DNA of 22,467 nucleotides from assembly GCA_016937725.1 (NCBI GenBank), contig JAFGVZ010000017.1, positions 1-22,467 of the forward strand. The letters run 5' to 3'. Position numbers and translations under genes: made by a program. This document shows, one piece after another, positions 15,196-22,375 of this stretch (position 1 is the first letter of the stretch; each line of letters starts with the position of its first letter). This stretch comes from Paracoccaceae bacterium. GTDB lineage: Bacteria; Pseudomonadota; Alphaproteobacteria; Rhodobacterales; Rhodobacteraceae. A model generated the notes under the pieces. That model was given only the letters and a program-made list of their open reading frames with translations, was not told where the DNA came from and did no database searches.

Positions 15196-17013
15196 CTATT
15201 CGACCGTGACCGATTTCGCCAGATTGCGCGGTTGGTCCACATCAGTGCCCCGGTGCAGCGCCGTGTGGTAGGCAATAAGCTGCGCGGGCACGGCATAGAC
15301 GATTGGCGCGATCAATTCCGGCACGGACGGCATTTGCAATTGGTGCGGCACATCGCCCGCTTCGGCCAAGCCCGCAGGGTCGGACACCAAAAGCACCTGC
15401 CCTTGCCGCGCCATCACTTCCTGCATGTTCGACACGGTCTTTTCATAGAGCCCGTCATGTGGGGCGAAAACGATGACCGGGAATTCGGAATCGATCAGCG
15501 CGATCGGGCCGTGCTTCAGTTCGCCCGCTGCATAAGCTTCGGCGTGTATATAGCTGATTTCCTTTAATTTAAGAGCACCTTCTAAAGCCAGAGGATACAT
15601 CGTGCCCCGCCCAAGGAACAGCACGTCGCGGGCTTGCGACAGCATCTTGGTCAGGCGCTCGATCTCGCCCTCGCGGTCCAGCGCTTGGGCCACGAAACCG
15701 GGCAGGCTGCGCAGGTCTTCGACAAGGCGCGCATAGGCTTCTGCGCTCAGATGCCCGCGCGCGCGGCCCGCTTCCAGCGCCAGAACCGCCAGCACCAAAA
15801 GCTGCGCGGTGAACGCCTTGGTCGAGGCCACACCAATTTCCGGCCCCGCATGAATGGGCAGCGCAACATCGCTTTCGCGTGCAATGGACGAAGTCGGCAC
15901 ATTCACCACCGAAACCACCCGCGCGACATGCGGTTTGGTATGGCGCAGCGCCGCAAGTGTATCCGCAGTTTCCCCCGACTGGCTGACGAACAACGCCATA
16001 TTGGCTGCGCCCAGAACCGGCTCGCGGTAGCGGTATTCGCTGGCGATATCTAATTCGACCGGCAGGCCTGCATATTTCTCGAACCAATACTTCGCCACTT
16101 GGCAGGCGTAGAATGCGGTGCCACAGGCGACCATGATCAGCCGGTCGGTGCGGGCAAAATCCAGCGCTTCGGGTAATTCCAGACTGTCGCTGTCAACACC
16201 GGAATAAAAACCCAGCGCGGCTTTCAGGATCGCAGGCTGTTCGGCCATTTCTTTGGCCATAAAGTGCTTGTGGCCCGATTTATCCACGCGGGCATTCACC
16301 AGATTGATACGCGTCATGGGCCGGTTGGTTTGATGCCCCTGTGCATCATAAATCTGCGCGCCTGCCCGCGTCAGAACGGCCATATCCCCTTCTTCCAGAT
16401 AGGTGATGCGGTCGGTCATCTCTGATAGCGCAATCGCGTCAGAGCCAAGGAACATCTCGTTCGTGCCATGCCCGACACATAGCGGAGAGCCGCGCCGCGC
16501 GCAGATGATCAGGTCATCCTCGCCATCAAAGACAAAGGCCACGGCAAAGGCCCCATCCAGCCGCGCCAGCGTTTCGCGCGCCGCCTGCACAGGGTTGCGG
16601 CCCGCGTCCAGCAGGCGCGAGGTCAGTTGCACGATGGTTTCTGTATCGGTCTGGCTTTGGAACTCGGCACCTGCCGCGCTCAATTCCTCGCGCAGCGCGC
16701 GGAAATTCTCGATAATGCCGTTATGCACCACGGCCACGCGCCCTGCCCGATGCGGGTGTGCATTGGCGACCGTAGGGGCGCCATGCGTTGCCCATCGCGT
16801 GTGGCCAATACCCACGCGGCCGGGCAGCGGGTTATGCACCAATTCGTCCGACAGGTTCACCAGCTTGCCCACGGCACGGCGGCGATCGAGCACGCCTTTG
16901 TTGACCGTGGCAATACCGGCACTGTCATAGCCGCGATATTCCAGCCGTTTCAGCGCTGACAGAATGGCCGGTGACACTTCGTGCTGGCCCAAGATACCTA
17001 CAATACCGCACAT
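15196..17013 (-). CDS. glmS: Glutamine--fructose-6-phosphate aminotransferase (isomerizing)
   Basis: GlmS makes glucosamine 6-phosphate from fructose 6-phosphate and glutamine, the first step to UDP-GlcNAc for peptidoglycan and lipopolysaccharide. The 605-residue length is standard. The N-terminal amidotransferase domain begins MCGIVGILG with Cys2 as nucleophile and includes GIGHTRWATHG and VVHNGIIEN. Two SIS sugar-isomerase domains follow (VACGTAFYACQVAKYWFE, SQSGETADTLAALR, then LFLGRGTMYPLALEGALKLKE), and the C-terminus ends in the conserved DQPRNLAKSVTVE. It begins only five bases after the glmU stop, with AAGGG about ten bases upstream. I saw no ribozyme-like leader. Confidence 0.98.
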   Translation of the reverse strand: MCGIVGILGQHEVSPAILSALKRLEYRGYDSAGIATVNKGVLDRRRAVGKLVNLSDELVHNPLPGRVGIGHTRWATHGAPTVANAHPHRAGRVAVVHNGIIENFRALREELSAAGAEFQSQTDTETIVQLTSRLLDAGRNPVQAARETLARLDGAFAVAFVFDGEDDLIICARRGSPLCVGHGTNEMFLGSDAIALSEMTDRITYLEEGDMAVLTRAGAQIYDAQGHQTNRPMTRINLVNARVDKSGHKHFMAKEMAEQPAILKAALGFYSGVDSDSLELPEALDFARTDRLIMVACGTAFYACQVAKYWFEKYAGLPVELDIASEYRYREPVLGAANMALFVSQSGETADTLAALRHTKPHVARVVSVVNVPTSSIARESDVALPIHAGPEIGVASTKAFTAQLLVLAVLALEAGRARGHLSAEAYARLVEDLRSLPGFVAQALDREGEIERLTKMLSQARDVLFLGRGTMYPLALEGALKLKEISYIHAEAYAAGELKHGPIALIDSEFPVIVFAPHDGLYEKTVSNMQEVMARQGQVLLVSDPAGLAEAGDVPHQLQMPSVPELIAPIVYAVPAQLIAYHTALHRGTDVDQPRNLAKSVTVE

Positions 17014-17018
17014 CTGCT

Positions 17019-18368
17019 CTAGCCCTTGTTTTTATTTATTTTTCGTGCGCGCAGCATGTCCATCAGCTTTGCGCCAAGGCCCGGTTTATTGACCTGCTCG
17101 GCCCGCGCCAATGCCAGATCGCCAGCGGGCACGTCGCGCGTAATGACCGACCCCGACCCTGTCAGCGCCCCGGCCCCCACATTTACAGGTGCCACCAGCA
17201 TGGTCGAGGACCCGATGAAGGCACCCTCGCCAATCGTGGTGCGGTGTTTGAAGACGCCGTCGTAATTGCAGGTAATCGTGCCTGCACCCAGATTGGCACG
17301 CGCACCCACATCGGCATCGCCCACATAGGACAGGTGGTTGACCTTGGCCCCTTCGCCCAGTTGGGCGTTTTTCACCTCTACAAAATTGCCGATGCGCACA
17401 TCTTCGGCCAGTTCTGCGCCCGGGCGCAGCCGAGCAAACGGGCCAACCACTGCGCCCCGGCTGACATGGCAGCCCTCCAGATGGCTGAACGCGCGGATGG
17501 TCGCGCCCGATTCGACCGTCACATCAGGGCCGAACACGACATAGGGTTCCACCACGCTGTCGCGTCCCAGATAGGTGTCTTGGGCAAAGATGACGGTGTC
17601 GGGCGCTTGCAGGGTGACGCCGTTTTCCAGCGCCTCTGCACGGGCCTTTGCCTGAAACACGGCCTCGGCGGCGGCAAGTTCCACGCGGGTGTTAATGCCC
17701 AAGGTTTCAGCCTCTGGGCAGGTCACGACGCCCGCGCCCAGCCCCTTTGCACGCGCCAGCGCAACAACATCGGGCAGGTAATATTCACCCGCTGCGTTGT
17801 CATTGCCGACCTCTGCGATCAGGTCGAACAAGACCGTGCGATCGGCACAGAGCACCCCGCTGTTGCACAAGGTGATCGCGCGCTCGTCTTCGGTGGCATC
17901 CTTGAATTCGACAATCCGCTCCAGCCGGTCGCCATCCGCCACCAGCCGCCCATAGCGCCCGGGATCAGCGGCGTGAAAGCCCAGCACCACCACGTCATGC
18001 TGCGCGCGGGCCGCTTGCAAGGCTTCCAGCGTTGCGGGCCGGATAAAGGGTGTGTCACCATAGAGCACGACCACATCACCCGCCTGCCCCACCAGTGCCG
18101 CGCGCGCCTGATCGACAGCGTGGGCGGTGCCAAGCTGTTCAGACTGGGTCACGATCTGCGCGTGCGGGTCTTCGTCTGTGACCACAGCTGCGACCGCCTC
18201 GGCCTCATGGCCAACAACGACGACAACGCGCTCAGGCTCCAACGCGCGGCCTGCGCGCATGGCATGAACGACCAAAGGGCATGCGGCCAGCTTATGCAGC
18301 ACTTTTGGCAGGTCGGATTGCATGCGACTGCCCTGCCCAGCGGCCAAGATGACAAGCGAAATACTCAT
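17019..18368 (-). CDS. glmU: Bifunctional UDP-N-acetylglucosamine pyrophosphorylase / glucosamine-1-phosphate N-acetyltransferase
   Basis: GlmU acetylates glucosamine 1-phosphate and then transfers UMP to give UDP-GlcNAc. The 449-residue protein begins with the nucleotidyltransferase signature LAAGQGSRMQSDLPKVLH (the usual GTRM is GSRM here) and contains YGDTPFIRP and the NAAGEYYLPDVV segment. From about residue 250 the left-handed beta-helix acetyltransferase domain shows hexapeptide repeats, including RPGAELAEDVRIGNFVEVKNA and GAGTITCNYDGVFKHRT. The ATG at 18368 has a GAGGG three bases upstream; the open frame extends upstream without family match. glmS follows after five bases, so substrate and product steps are in one operon. 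It diverges from the usp cluster across 212 bases. Confidence 0.97.
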   Translation of the reverse strand: MSISLVILAAGQGSRMQSDLPKVLHKLAACPLVVHAMRAGRALEPERVVVVVGHEAEAVAAVVTDEDPHAQIVTQSEQLGTAHAVDQARAALVGQAGDVVVLYGDTPFIRPATLEALQAARAQHDVVVLGFHAADPGRYGRLVADGDRLERIVEFKDATEDERAITLCNSGVLCADRTVLFDLIAEVGNDNAAGEYYLPDVVALARAKGLGAGVVTCPEAETLGINTRVELAAAEAVFQAKARAEALENGVTLQAPDTVIFAQDTYLGRDSVVEPYVVFGPDVTVESGATIRAFSHLEGCHVSRGAVVGPFARLRPGAELAEDVRIGNFVEVKNAQLGEGAKVNHLSYVGDADVGARANLGAGTITCNYDGVFKHRTTIGEGAFIGSSTMLVAPVNVGAGALTGSGSVITRDVPAGDLALARAEQVNKPGLGAKLMDMLRARKINKNKG

Positions 18369-18481
18369 GGGCCCTCGATGCGGTTTTCGTGCTGCCTGAA
18401 TGCGCGGATTGGCGCGCGGGTGCAAGTGGCCGACCTATCACGGCTGGTTTCAGGGCGAAACAGGCGCAATTTCCCGCCGAT

Positions 18482-18495
18482 TTGACCGATATCAA
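18482..18495. promoter_or_regulatory. Candidate FNR/FnrL-type binding site before the usp cluster
   Basis: TTGAC-CGAT-ATCAA matches the FNR-family consensus TTGAT-N4-ATCAA at nine of ten positions. It lies 86 bases before the first usp start codon. If it acted at -41.5, transcription would start near 18530, leaving a leader of about 50 bases. No convincing -10 box is seen (CATAGA at 18514-18519 is weak), so the assignment rests on the site itself and on the nature of the genes downstream. Confidence 0.45.
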
Positions 18496-18580
18496 GGACA
18501 GCTTTCCCAAAGCCATAGAGGGTCTTTGCAGGAAGGCTGGCGCATATTGCGACCCAGGCCAAGGAAAAGGACACTCGACC

Positions 18581-18997
18581 ATGTATACTTCCATCGTCAT
18601 CGCCGCCGCACTATTCAATGAAGGTGCCACCACCCGCGCCGCGCTGGAAAAGGCCAAGACGCTGCTAAGCCCCGGCGGCACCGTCACGCTTGTGCATGTT
18701 ATCGAAGAAGTGCCGGGCTATGTCGCCGCCTCAATCCCGAAGGAACACATGGGCGCACGCCAGCGCGAGGTGCAAGAGCAGCTGGACGCGATGGCCAAGG
18801 CGGCAGGGGATATGAATGTCAAATCGAGCATTCGGCATGGTCAGCCCTCGGCCTCTATTCTGGGTGCTGCGACAGAGGCGAATGCCGATCTGATCATGAT
18901 CGCCAGCCATAAACCGGGCCTGAGCGATTATTTCATCGGATCGACCGCCGCGCGCATTGTGCGGCATGCACAATGCTCGGTTTTGGTGACGCGCTGA
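18581..18997 (+). CDS. UspF-like universal stress protein (copy 1)
   Basis: This 138-residue cytosolic protein is a single UspA domain. The C-terminal nucleotide-site segment reads ASHKPGLSDYFIGST (108-122) followed by AARIVRHAQCSVLV, closely matching the E. coli UspF ending (ASHRP...LLGSNA...VVRHAECSVLV) rather than the G-x2-G-x9-G-S/T loop of classic ATP-binding Usps. TLVHVIEEVPGY at 36-47 is the conserved second strand. Usps of this type are dimers induced under growth arrest or oxygen limitation. The ATG at 18581 has AAAAGGA with about nine bases of spacing. A candidate FNR site lies upstream. It is the first gene of a same-strand run ending with the hemerythrin-like gene. Confidence 0.92.
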   Translation: MYTSIVIAAALFNEGATTRAALEKAKTLLSPGGTVTLVHVIEEVPGYVAASIPKEHMGARQREVQEQLDAMAKAAGDMNVKSSIRHGQPSASILGAATEANADLIMIASHKPGLSDYFIGSTAARIVRHAQCSVLVTR

Positions 18998-19004
18998 CAC
19001 TGCA

Positions 19005-19032
19005 AGGGGCGGTTTGCCATGGCGCCGCCCCT
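19005..19032 (+). repeat. Intercistronic hairpin between the two usp genes
   Basis: AGGGGCGG and CCGCCCCT form a perfect 8-bp stem with a 12-base loop that itself contains the palindrome GCCATGGC. It begins 7 bases after the stop of usp copy 1. No T-tract follows, so it looks more like an RNA-stability or processing element than a terminator. Confidence 0.5.
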
Positions 19033-19040
19033 GTGCCACT

Positions 19041-19060
19041 TTAACAGCACAACCTGTTAA
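19041..19060 (+). repeat. Inverted repeat TTAACAG-N6-CTGTTAA abutting the ribosome binding site of usp copy 2
   Basis: The two 7-base arms are perfect complements around a 6-base spacer (CACAAC). The right arm ends in the AA that begins the AAGGAGG ribosome binding site (19059-19065). It could be an RNA hairpin that affects translation, or a DNA operator for a dimeric regulator. Confidence 0.5.
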
Positions 19061-19070
19061 GGAGGGCCGC

Positions 19071-19487
19071 ATGTATACTTCCATCGTCGTAGCCGTTGCC
19101 TTGTTCAACCAAGGGGCCACCAGCCGCGCGCTGATCCAGCGTGCCAACAAGCTGATCGACCCCGAAGGCACGATCACCCTTGTGCATGTGCTGGACGAGG
19201 TGCCCGCCTATCTGGCCGCTGCCGTAGCGCAGGAACAGCTTTTGGAACACCGCAAGGCGATCCGCGAGCAGCTAGACTCGCTCGCCGCAACCGCCAAGGC
19301 CAAGCGGGTGGATGTCGATCTTCGCGGCGGGCGGCCGTCTGAAAACATCCTTGCCTGTGCCGAAGAATGCCATGCCGACCTGATCATGATCGCCAGCCAC
19401 AAGCCGGGCATGAGCGATTATTTCATCGGCTCGACCGCGTCGCGCGTGGTGCGCCACAGCCCGGTCTCGGTTCTGGTCAGCCGCTGA
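19071..19487 (+). CDS. UspF-like universal stress protein (copy 2)
   Basis: This second 138-residue UspA-domain protein aligns with copy 1 from end to end without gaps; by hand count 78 of 138 residues are identical. Both genes begin with the same 18 bases. The nucleotide-site segment ASHKPGMSDYFIGST (108-122) is nearly unchanged, whereas residues 51-80, the helical middle, are largely different. It has three extra cysteine-region changes (ILACAEECHADL at 93-104) absent from copy 1. It is preceded by a very strong ribosome binding site, AAGGAGG with five bases of spacing, so it may be translated more heavily than copy 1. Tandem duplication within one operon is the simplest history. Confidence 0.93.
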   Translation: MYTSIVVAVALFNQGATSRALIQRANKLIDPEGTITLVHVLDEVPAYLAAAVAQEQLLEHRKAIREQLDSLAATAKAKRVDVDLRGGRPSENILACAEECHADLIMIASHKPGMSDYFIGSTASRVVRHSPVSVLVSR

Positions 19488-19521
19488 CGCTTTTTCCCCG
19501 GCAAGTGACGCGAACAAGCCT

Positions 19522-19570
19522 TTCCCTTGCGCGCCAACGCGGTATCTGTCGCGCAAGGTAGCGCAGGGAA
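19522..19570 (+). promoter_or_regulatory. Alternative hairpins in the leader of the RACo-like gene
   Basis: CCTTGCGCG (19525-19533) pairs perfectly with CGCGCAAGG (19550-19558) over a 16-base loop. The same left arm, TTCCCTTGCGC (19522-19532), can instead pair with GCGCAGGGAA (19561-19570) with one bulged T; that partner contains the AGGGAA ribosome binding site. The two right arms are a tandem imperfect repeat (8 of 10 bases identical). The structures exclude each other, one leaving the ribosome binding site free and the other hiding it. Confidence 0.4.
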
Positions 19571-19574
19571 GCAC

Positions 19575-21587
19575 ATGTCGGACGCTTTGGTCATCTTCAC
19601 GCCCTCTGGCAAACGCGGGCGGTTTGCGCTGGGAACGCCGGTTCTGACCGCGGCACGGCACTTGGGGGTGGATCTTGATTCGGTCTGCGGCGGGCGCGGC
19701 ATCTGCTCCAAATGCCAGATCACGCCGGGTTTTGGCGATTTTCCCAAGCACGGTGTTCAGGTCGCGCCCGATGCGCTGTCGGGCTGGAACGCGGTCGAAC
19801 AACGCTACAAGGACAAGCGCGGCCTGATCGACGGGCGGCGCTTGGGGTGTCAGGCGCAGATCATGGGTGACGTGGTCATTGACGTGCCTGCGGAAAGCCA
19901 GCTTCACAAGCAAGTGGTGCGCAAGGATGCGAGCGCGCGGCCCATGGTCATGGACCCTGCAACGCGGCTGTTCTTTGTCGAGATGGCCCAGCCCGACATG
20001 CACGAGCCATCGGGCGATCTGGAACGGCTGGAAGCGGCTTTGCGCGCACAATGGGATGTGGGCGAGATAGCCATTGGGCTCGACGTGCTGCGCAAGTTGC
20101 AACCCACCCTGCGCGCGGGCCAGTGGCAGGTGACGGTCGCGCTGTTTTCCGACCATGCGGGCGGGGCGGCGCACGTGCTCGACATATGGCCGGGCCTGTA
20201 TGAAGGCGCGCTTTACGGGCTGGCAATTGATCTGGGGTCCACCACCATCGCCGCGCATTTATGCGATCTGCGCGATGGGCGGGTCGTGGCCTCTGCCGGC
20301 ATCATGAACCCGCAAATCCGCTTCGGCGAAGACCTGATGAGCCGTGTGAGCTACGCCATGATGAACCCCGGCGGCGATGTCGAGATGACGCGCGCGGTGC
20401 GCGAGTCTCTTGATACGTTGATCGCCGCGCTGGCGTCGGAGGCGGGCTGCAACGCGCGCCAGATCATGGAAGCGGTGATCGTGTGCAACCCGGTCATGCA
20501 CCATCTGCTATTGGGCGTGGACCCGGTTGAACTGGGTCAAGCGCCGTTTGCACTGGCCATATCGGGCGCGCTGTCGCTAGCGGCACGCGAATTGGACCTG
20601 ACCGCGCTGAACCCCGCCGCGCGGGCCTATCTTCTGCCCTGTATCGCGGGCCATGTGGGCGCGGATGCCGCTGCCGTGGCGCTGTCAGAAGCGCCGGAAA
20701 CCTCTGACGATCTGGTGCTGATCGTGGATGTGGGAACGAATGCCGAAATCCTGCTGGGCGACAAACGCCGCGTTTTGGCTTGCTCATCGCCCACCGGCCC
20801 GGCCTTTGAAGGCGCGCAGATCTCCTCGGGCCAGCGCGCCGCCCCCGGCGCGATTGAACGGATAGAGATTGACCCCGTCTCTAAAGAGCCGCGCTTTCGC
20901 GTCATCGGGTCGGACCTGTGGTCGGATGACCCCGAGTTTGCCGCGAATGTCACCGGCATTTGCGGGTCGGGCATTATCGAAGCCGTGGCGGAAATGCGGA
21001 TGGCGGGGTTGGTCGATCCCTCTGGCCTGATCGGATCGGCGGAACAGACCGGGACAGAGCGTTGCATCCCTGAGGGCCGCACCCATTCCTATCTGATCCA
21101 CGACGCGACCGCGACAGGCGGACCGCGCATTACCATCACCCAAGGCGATATCCGCGCGATTCAGCTTGCGAAATCGGCGCTTTACGCGGGCGCGCGGCTG
21201 TTGATGGACGAAATCGGCACCGACAGCGTGGACCGCATTGTGCTGGCCGGGGCCTTCGGCGCGCATATCAGCCCCAAACACGCGATGGTTCTGGGCATGA
21301 TCCCCGATGCGCCCTTGGACCGCGTGACCAGTGCAGGGAACGCCGCAGGCACGGGCGCGCGCATGGCGCTATGCTCGAAATCCGAGCGCGCGGCGATCGA
21401 GCGCACCGTCACCCGCATTCACAAGGTCGAAACCGCCATCGAGCCGCGCTTTCAGGAGCATTTCGTCGCCGCCAACGCCCTGCCCCACGCGACCGCGCCC
21501 TTCCCGCATCTGTCGCAGGTGGTGACGCTGCCGCAGGTCAACTTCAACACCGGCGGGGGCGAAGGGCGCAGGCGCAAACGGGGTTGA
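19575..21587 (+). CDS. RACo-like reductive activator of corrinoid proteins ([2Fe-2S] ferredoxin + ASKHA domain, DUF4445)
   Basis: The 670-residue protein has the architecture of RACo, which uses ATP and an electron to reduce oxidised Co(II) corrinoid back to active Co(I). The N-terminal [2Fe-2S] domain has Cys38, Cys44, Cys47 and Cys92 in the C-x5-C-x2-C pattern (VCGGRGICSKCQ then GCQ). A linker region follows (about 100-212). The actin-like ASKHA ATPase part begins LAIDLGSTTIAAHL at about 216-229 and includes VDVGTNAE (384-391), TGICGSGIIEAVAEM and LAGAFGAHISPKHA. The ATG at 19575 has AGGGAA about five bases upstream. The client is not visible: no corrinoid protein or methyltransferase lies in the window. 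Relatives in marine roseobacters have been linked to cobalamin-dependent methionine synthase reactivation (from memory), which makes methionine synthesis one candidate role. It ends 31 bases before the hemerythrin-like gene. Confidence 0.93.
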   Translation: MSDALVIFTPSGKRGRFALGTPVLTAARHLGVDLDSVCGGRGICSKCQITPGFGDFPKHGVQVAPDALSGWNAVEQRYKDKRGLIDGRRLGCQAQIMGDVVIDVPAESQLHKQVVRKDASARPMVMDPATRLFFVEMAQPDMHEPSGDLERLEAALRAQWDVGEIAIGLDVLRKLQPTLRAGQWQVTVALFSDHAGGAAHVLDIWPGLYEGALYGLAIDLGSTTIAAHLCDLRDGRVVASAGIMNPQIRFGEDLMSRVSYAMMNPGGDVEMTRAVRESLDTLIAALASEAGCNARQIMEAVIVCNPVMHHLLLGVDPVELGQAPFALAISGALSLAARELDLTALNPAARAYLLPCIAGHVGADAAAVALSEAPETSDDLVLIVDVGTNAEILLGDKRRVLACSSPTGPAFEGAQISSGQRAAPGAIERIEIDPVSKEPRFRVIGSDLWSDDPEFAANVTGICGSGIIEAVAEMRMAGLVDPSGLIGSAEQTGTERCIPEGRTHSYLIHDATATGGPRITITQGDIRAIQLAKSALYAGARLLMDEIGTDSVDRIVLAGAFGAHISPKHAMVLGMIPDAPLDRVTSAGNAAGTGARMALCSKSERAAIERTVTRIHKVETAIEPRFQEHFVAANALPHATAPFPHLSQVVTLPQVNFNTGGGEGRRRKRG

Positions 21588-21618
21588 AGCGGGGGCGCAG
21601 TGGGTTAGCTTGCGCGGC

Positions 21619-22185
21619 ATGGAAAATATCGACCTTGCCCACCGCACCCGCCTGCCCGACGCCCTTAGGGTGCTTCTAGAGCAGTATCCGCGCGACATGT
21701 GGGAAAGCCACCGCAATTTCGACGGCCTCACCCGCTTCTGGCTGGAGCGGCACCTGATGTTTCGCCGCGCACTGGCGCAATGGCAAGACGACACGCGCGG
21801 GTTTCTGGACCACGGCCGCGACCCGCGCCAACACGGGCAGATGACGGCGCGGATCGGCGGGTTCCTGATCAACGAATTGCACGGGCATCATCATATCGAG
21901 GACGCGCATTACTTCCCCGTTCTGGCGCAGGCAGAGGCGCGACTGGCCAAAGGATTCGAGCTTCTGGATGCCGATCATCACGCGCTGGACGCGCAACTCG
22001 CAGCCCTGACGGATGCGGCGAATGGCCATTTGCGCGCGTTGCAGGACCGCAATGCCGACCAAAAGGCCAGCGCTGGCACGATGCTGGCACGGCTTGACGG
22101 GTTCGAGCGGTTTCTGGACCGCCACTTGGTTGATGAGGAAGAGCTGGTTGTGCCGACGATCCTGCACCACGCGCTGAAGTTCTAG
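21619..22185 (+). CDS. Hemerythrin-like (HHE domain) protein
   Basis: This 188-residue soluble protein is a four-helix HHE/hemerythrin-domain protein that should bind a diiron site. Candidate ligands are His45 in LERHLMFRR, the cluster HGHHHIEDAHYFP at 88-100 (HxxxE-type, including Glu94), His120/His121 in DADHHALD, and His169 with the acidic stretch DRHLVDEEELVVP at 167-179. Proteins of this family handle oxygen, nitric oxide or iron-sulfur damage; which applies here is not readable. The ATG at 21619 (MENIDLAHRTRLP) is the natural start, but the ribosome binding site is poor; coupling to the RACo-like gene 31 bases upstream may help. Nothing resembling a terminator follows. Confidence 0.9.
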   Translation: MENIDLAHRTRLPDALRVLLEQYPRDMWESHRNFDGLTRFWLERHLMFRRALAQWQDDTRGFLDHGRDPRQHGQMTARIGGFLINELHGHHHIEDAHYFPVLAQAEARLAKGFELLDADHHALDAQLAALTDAANGHLRALQDRNADQKASAGTMLARLDGFERFLDRHLVDEEELVVPTILHHALKF

Positions 22186-22375
22186 ACCCAAGCCCGGGAA
22201 GCGGCTGGCCGCGGTCTGCCGCATCTATGCGTTGATTTGCGCAGTTTATGGCGGCCAAATCCGAATGACCTTCGAGCCGCGCACCCACTTCGGCCAAAGC
22301 GGCAGGCCTCTGGGGCGGTCCGCCGCTGCCCGGGTGGCGCTGACGCGCCTGTTAACGCCGGGCCAAGTTACGCCC

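Noticed and set aside
16971..18485. 504-codon plus-strand open frame opposite glmU
   Set aside because: glmU is complete and unambiguous on the other strand; the antisense frame has shadow composition.
22186..22375. Gap between the hemerythrin-like gene and the right-edge gene, examined for a terminator or small gene
   Set aside because: Only weak repeats are seen (GCGGC-N2-GCCGC at 22201-22212 and GATTTG-N16-CAAATC at 22234-22261), with no T-tract and no plausible coding frame.
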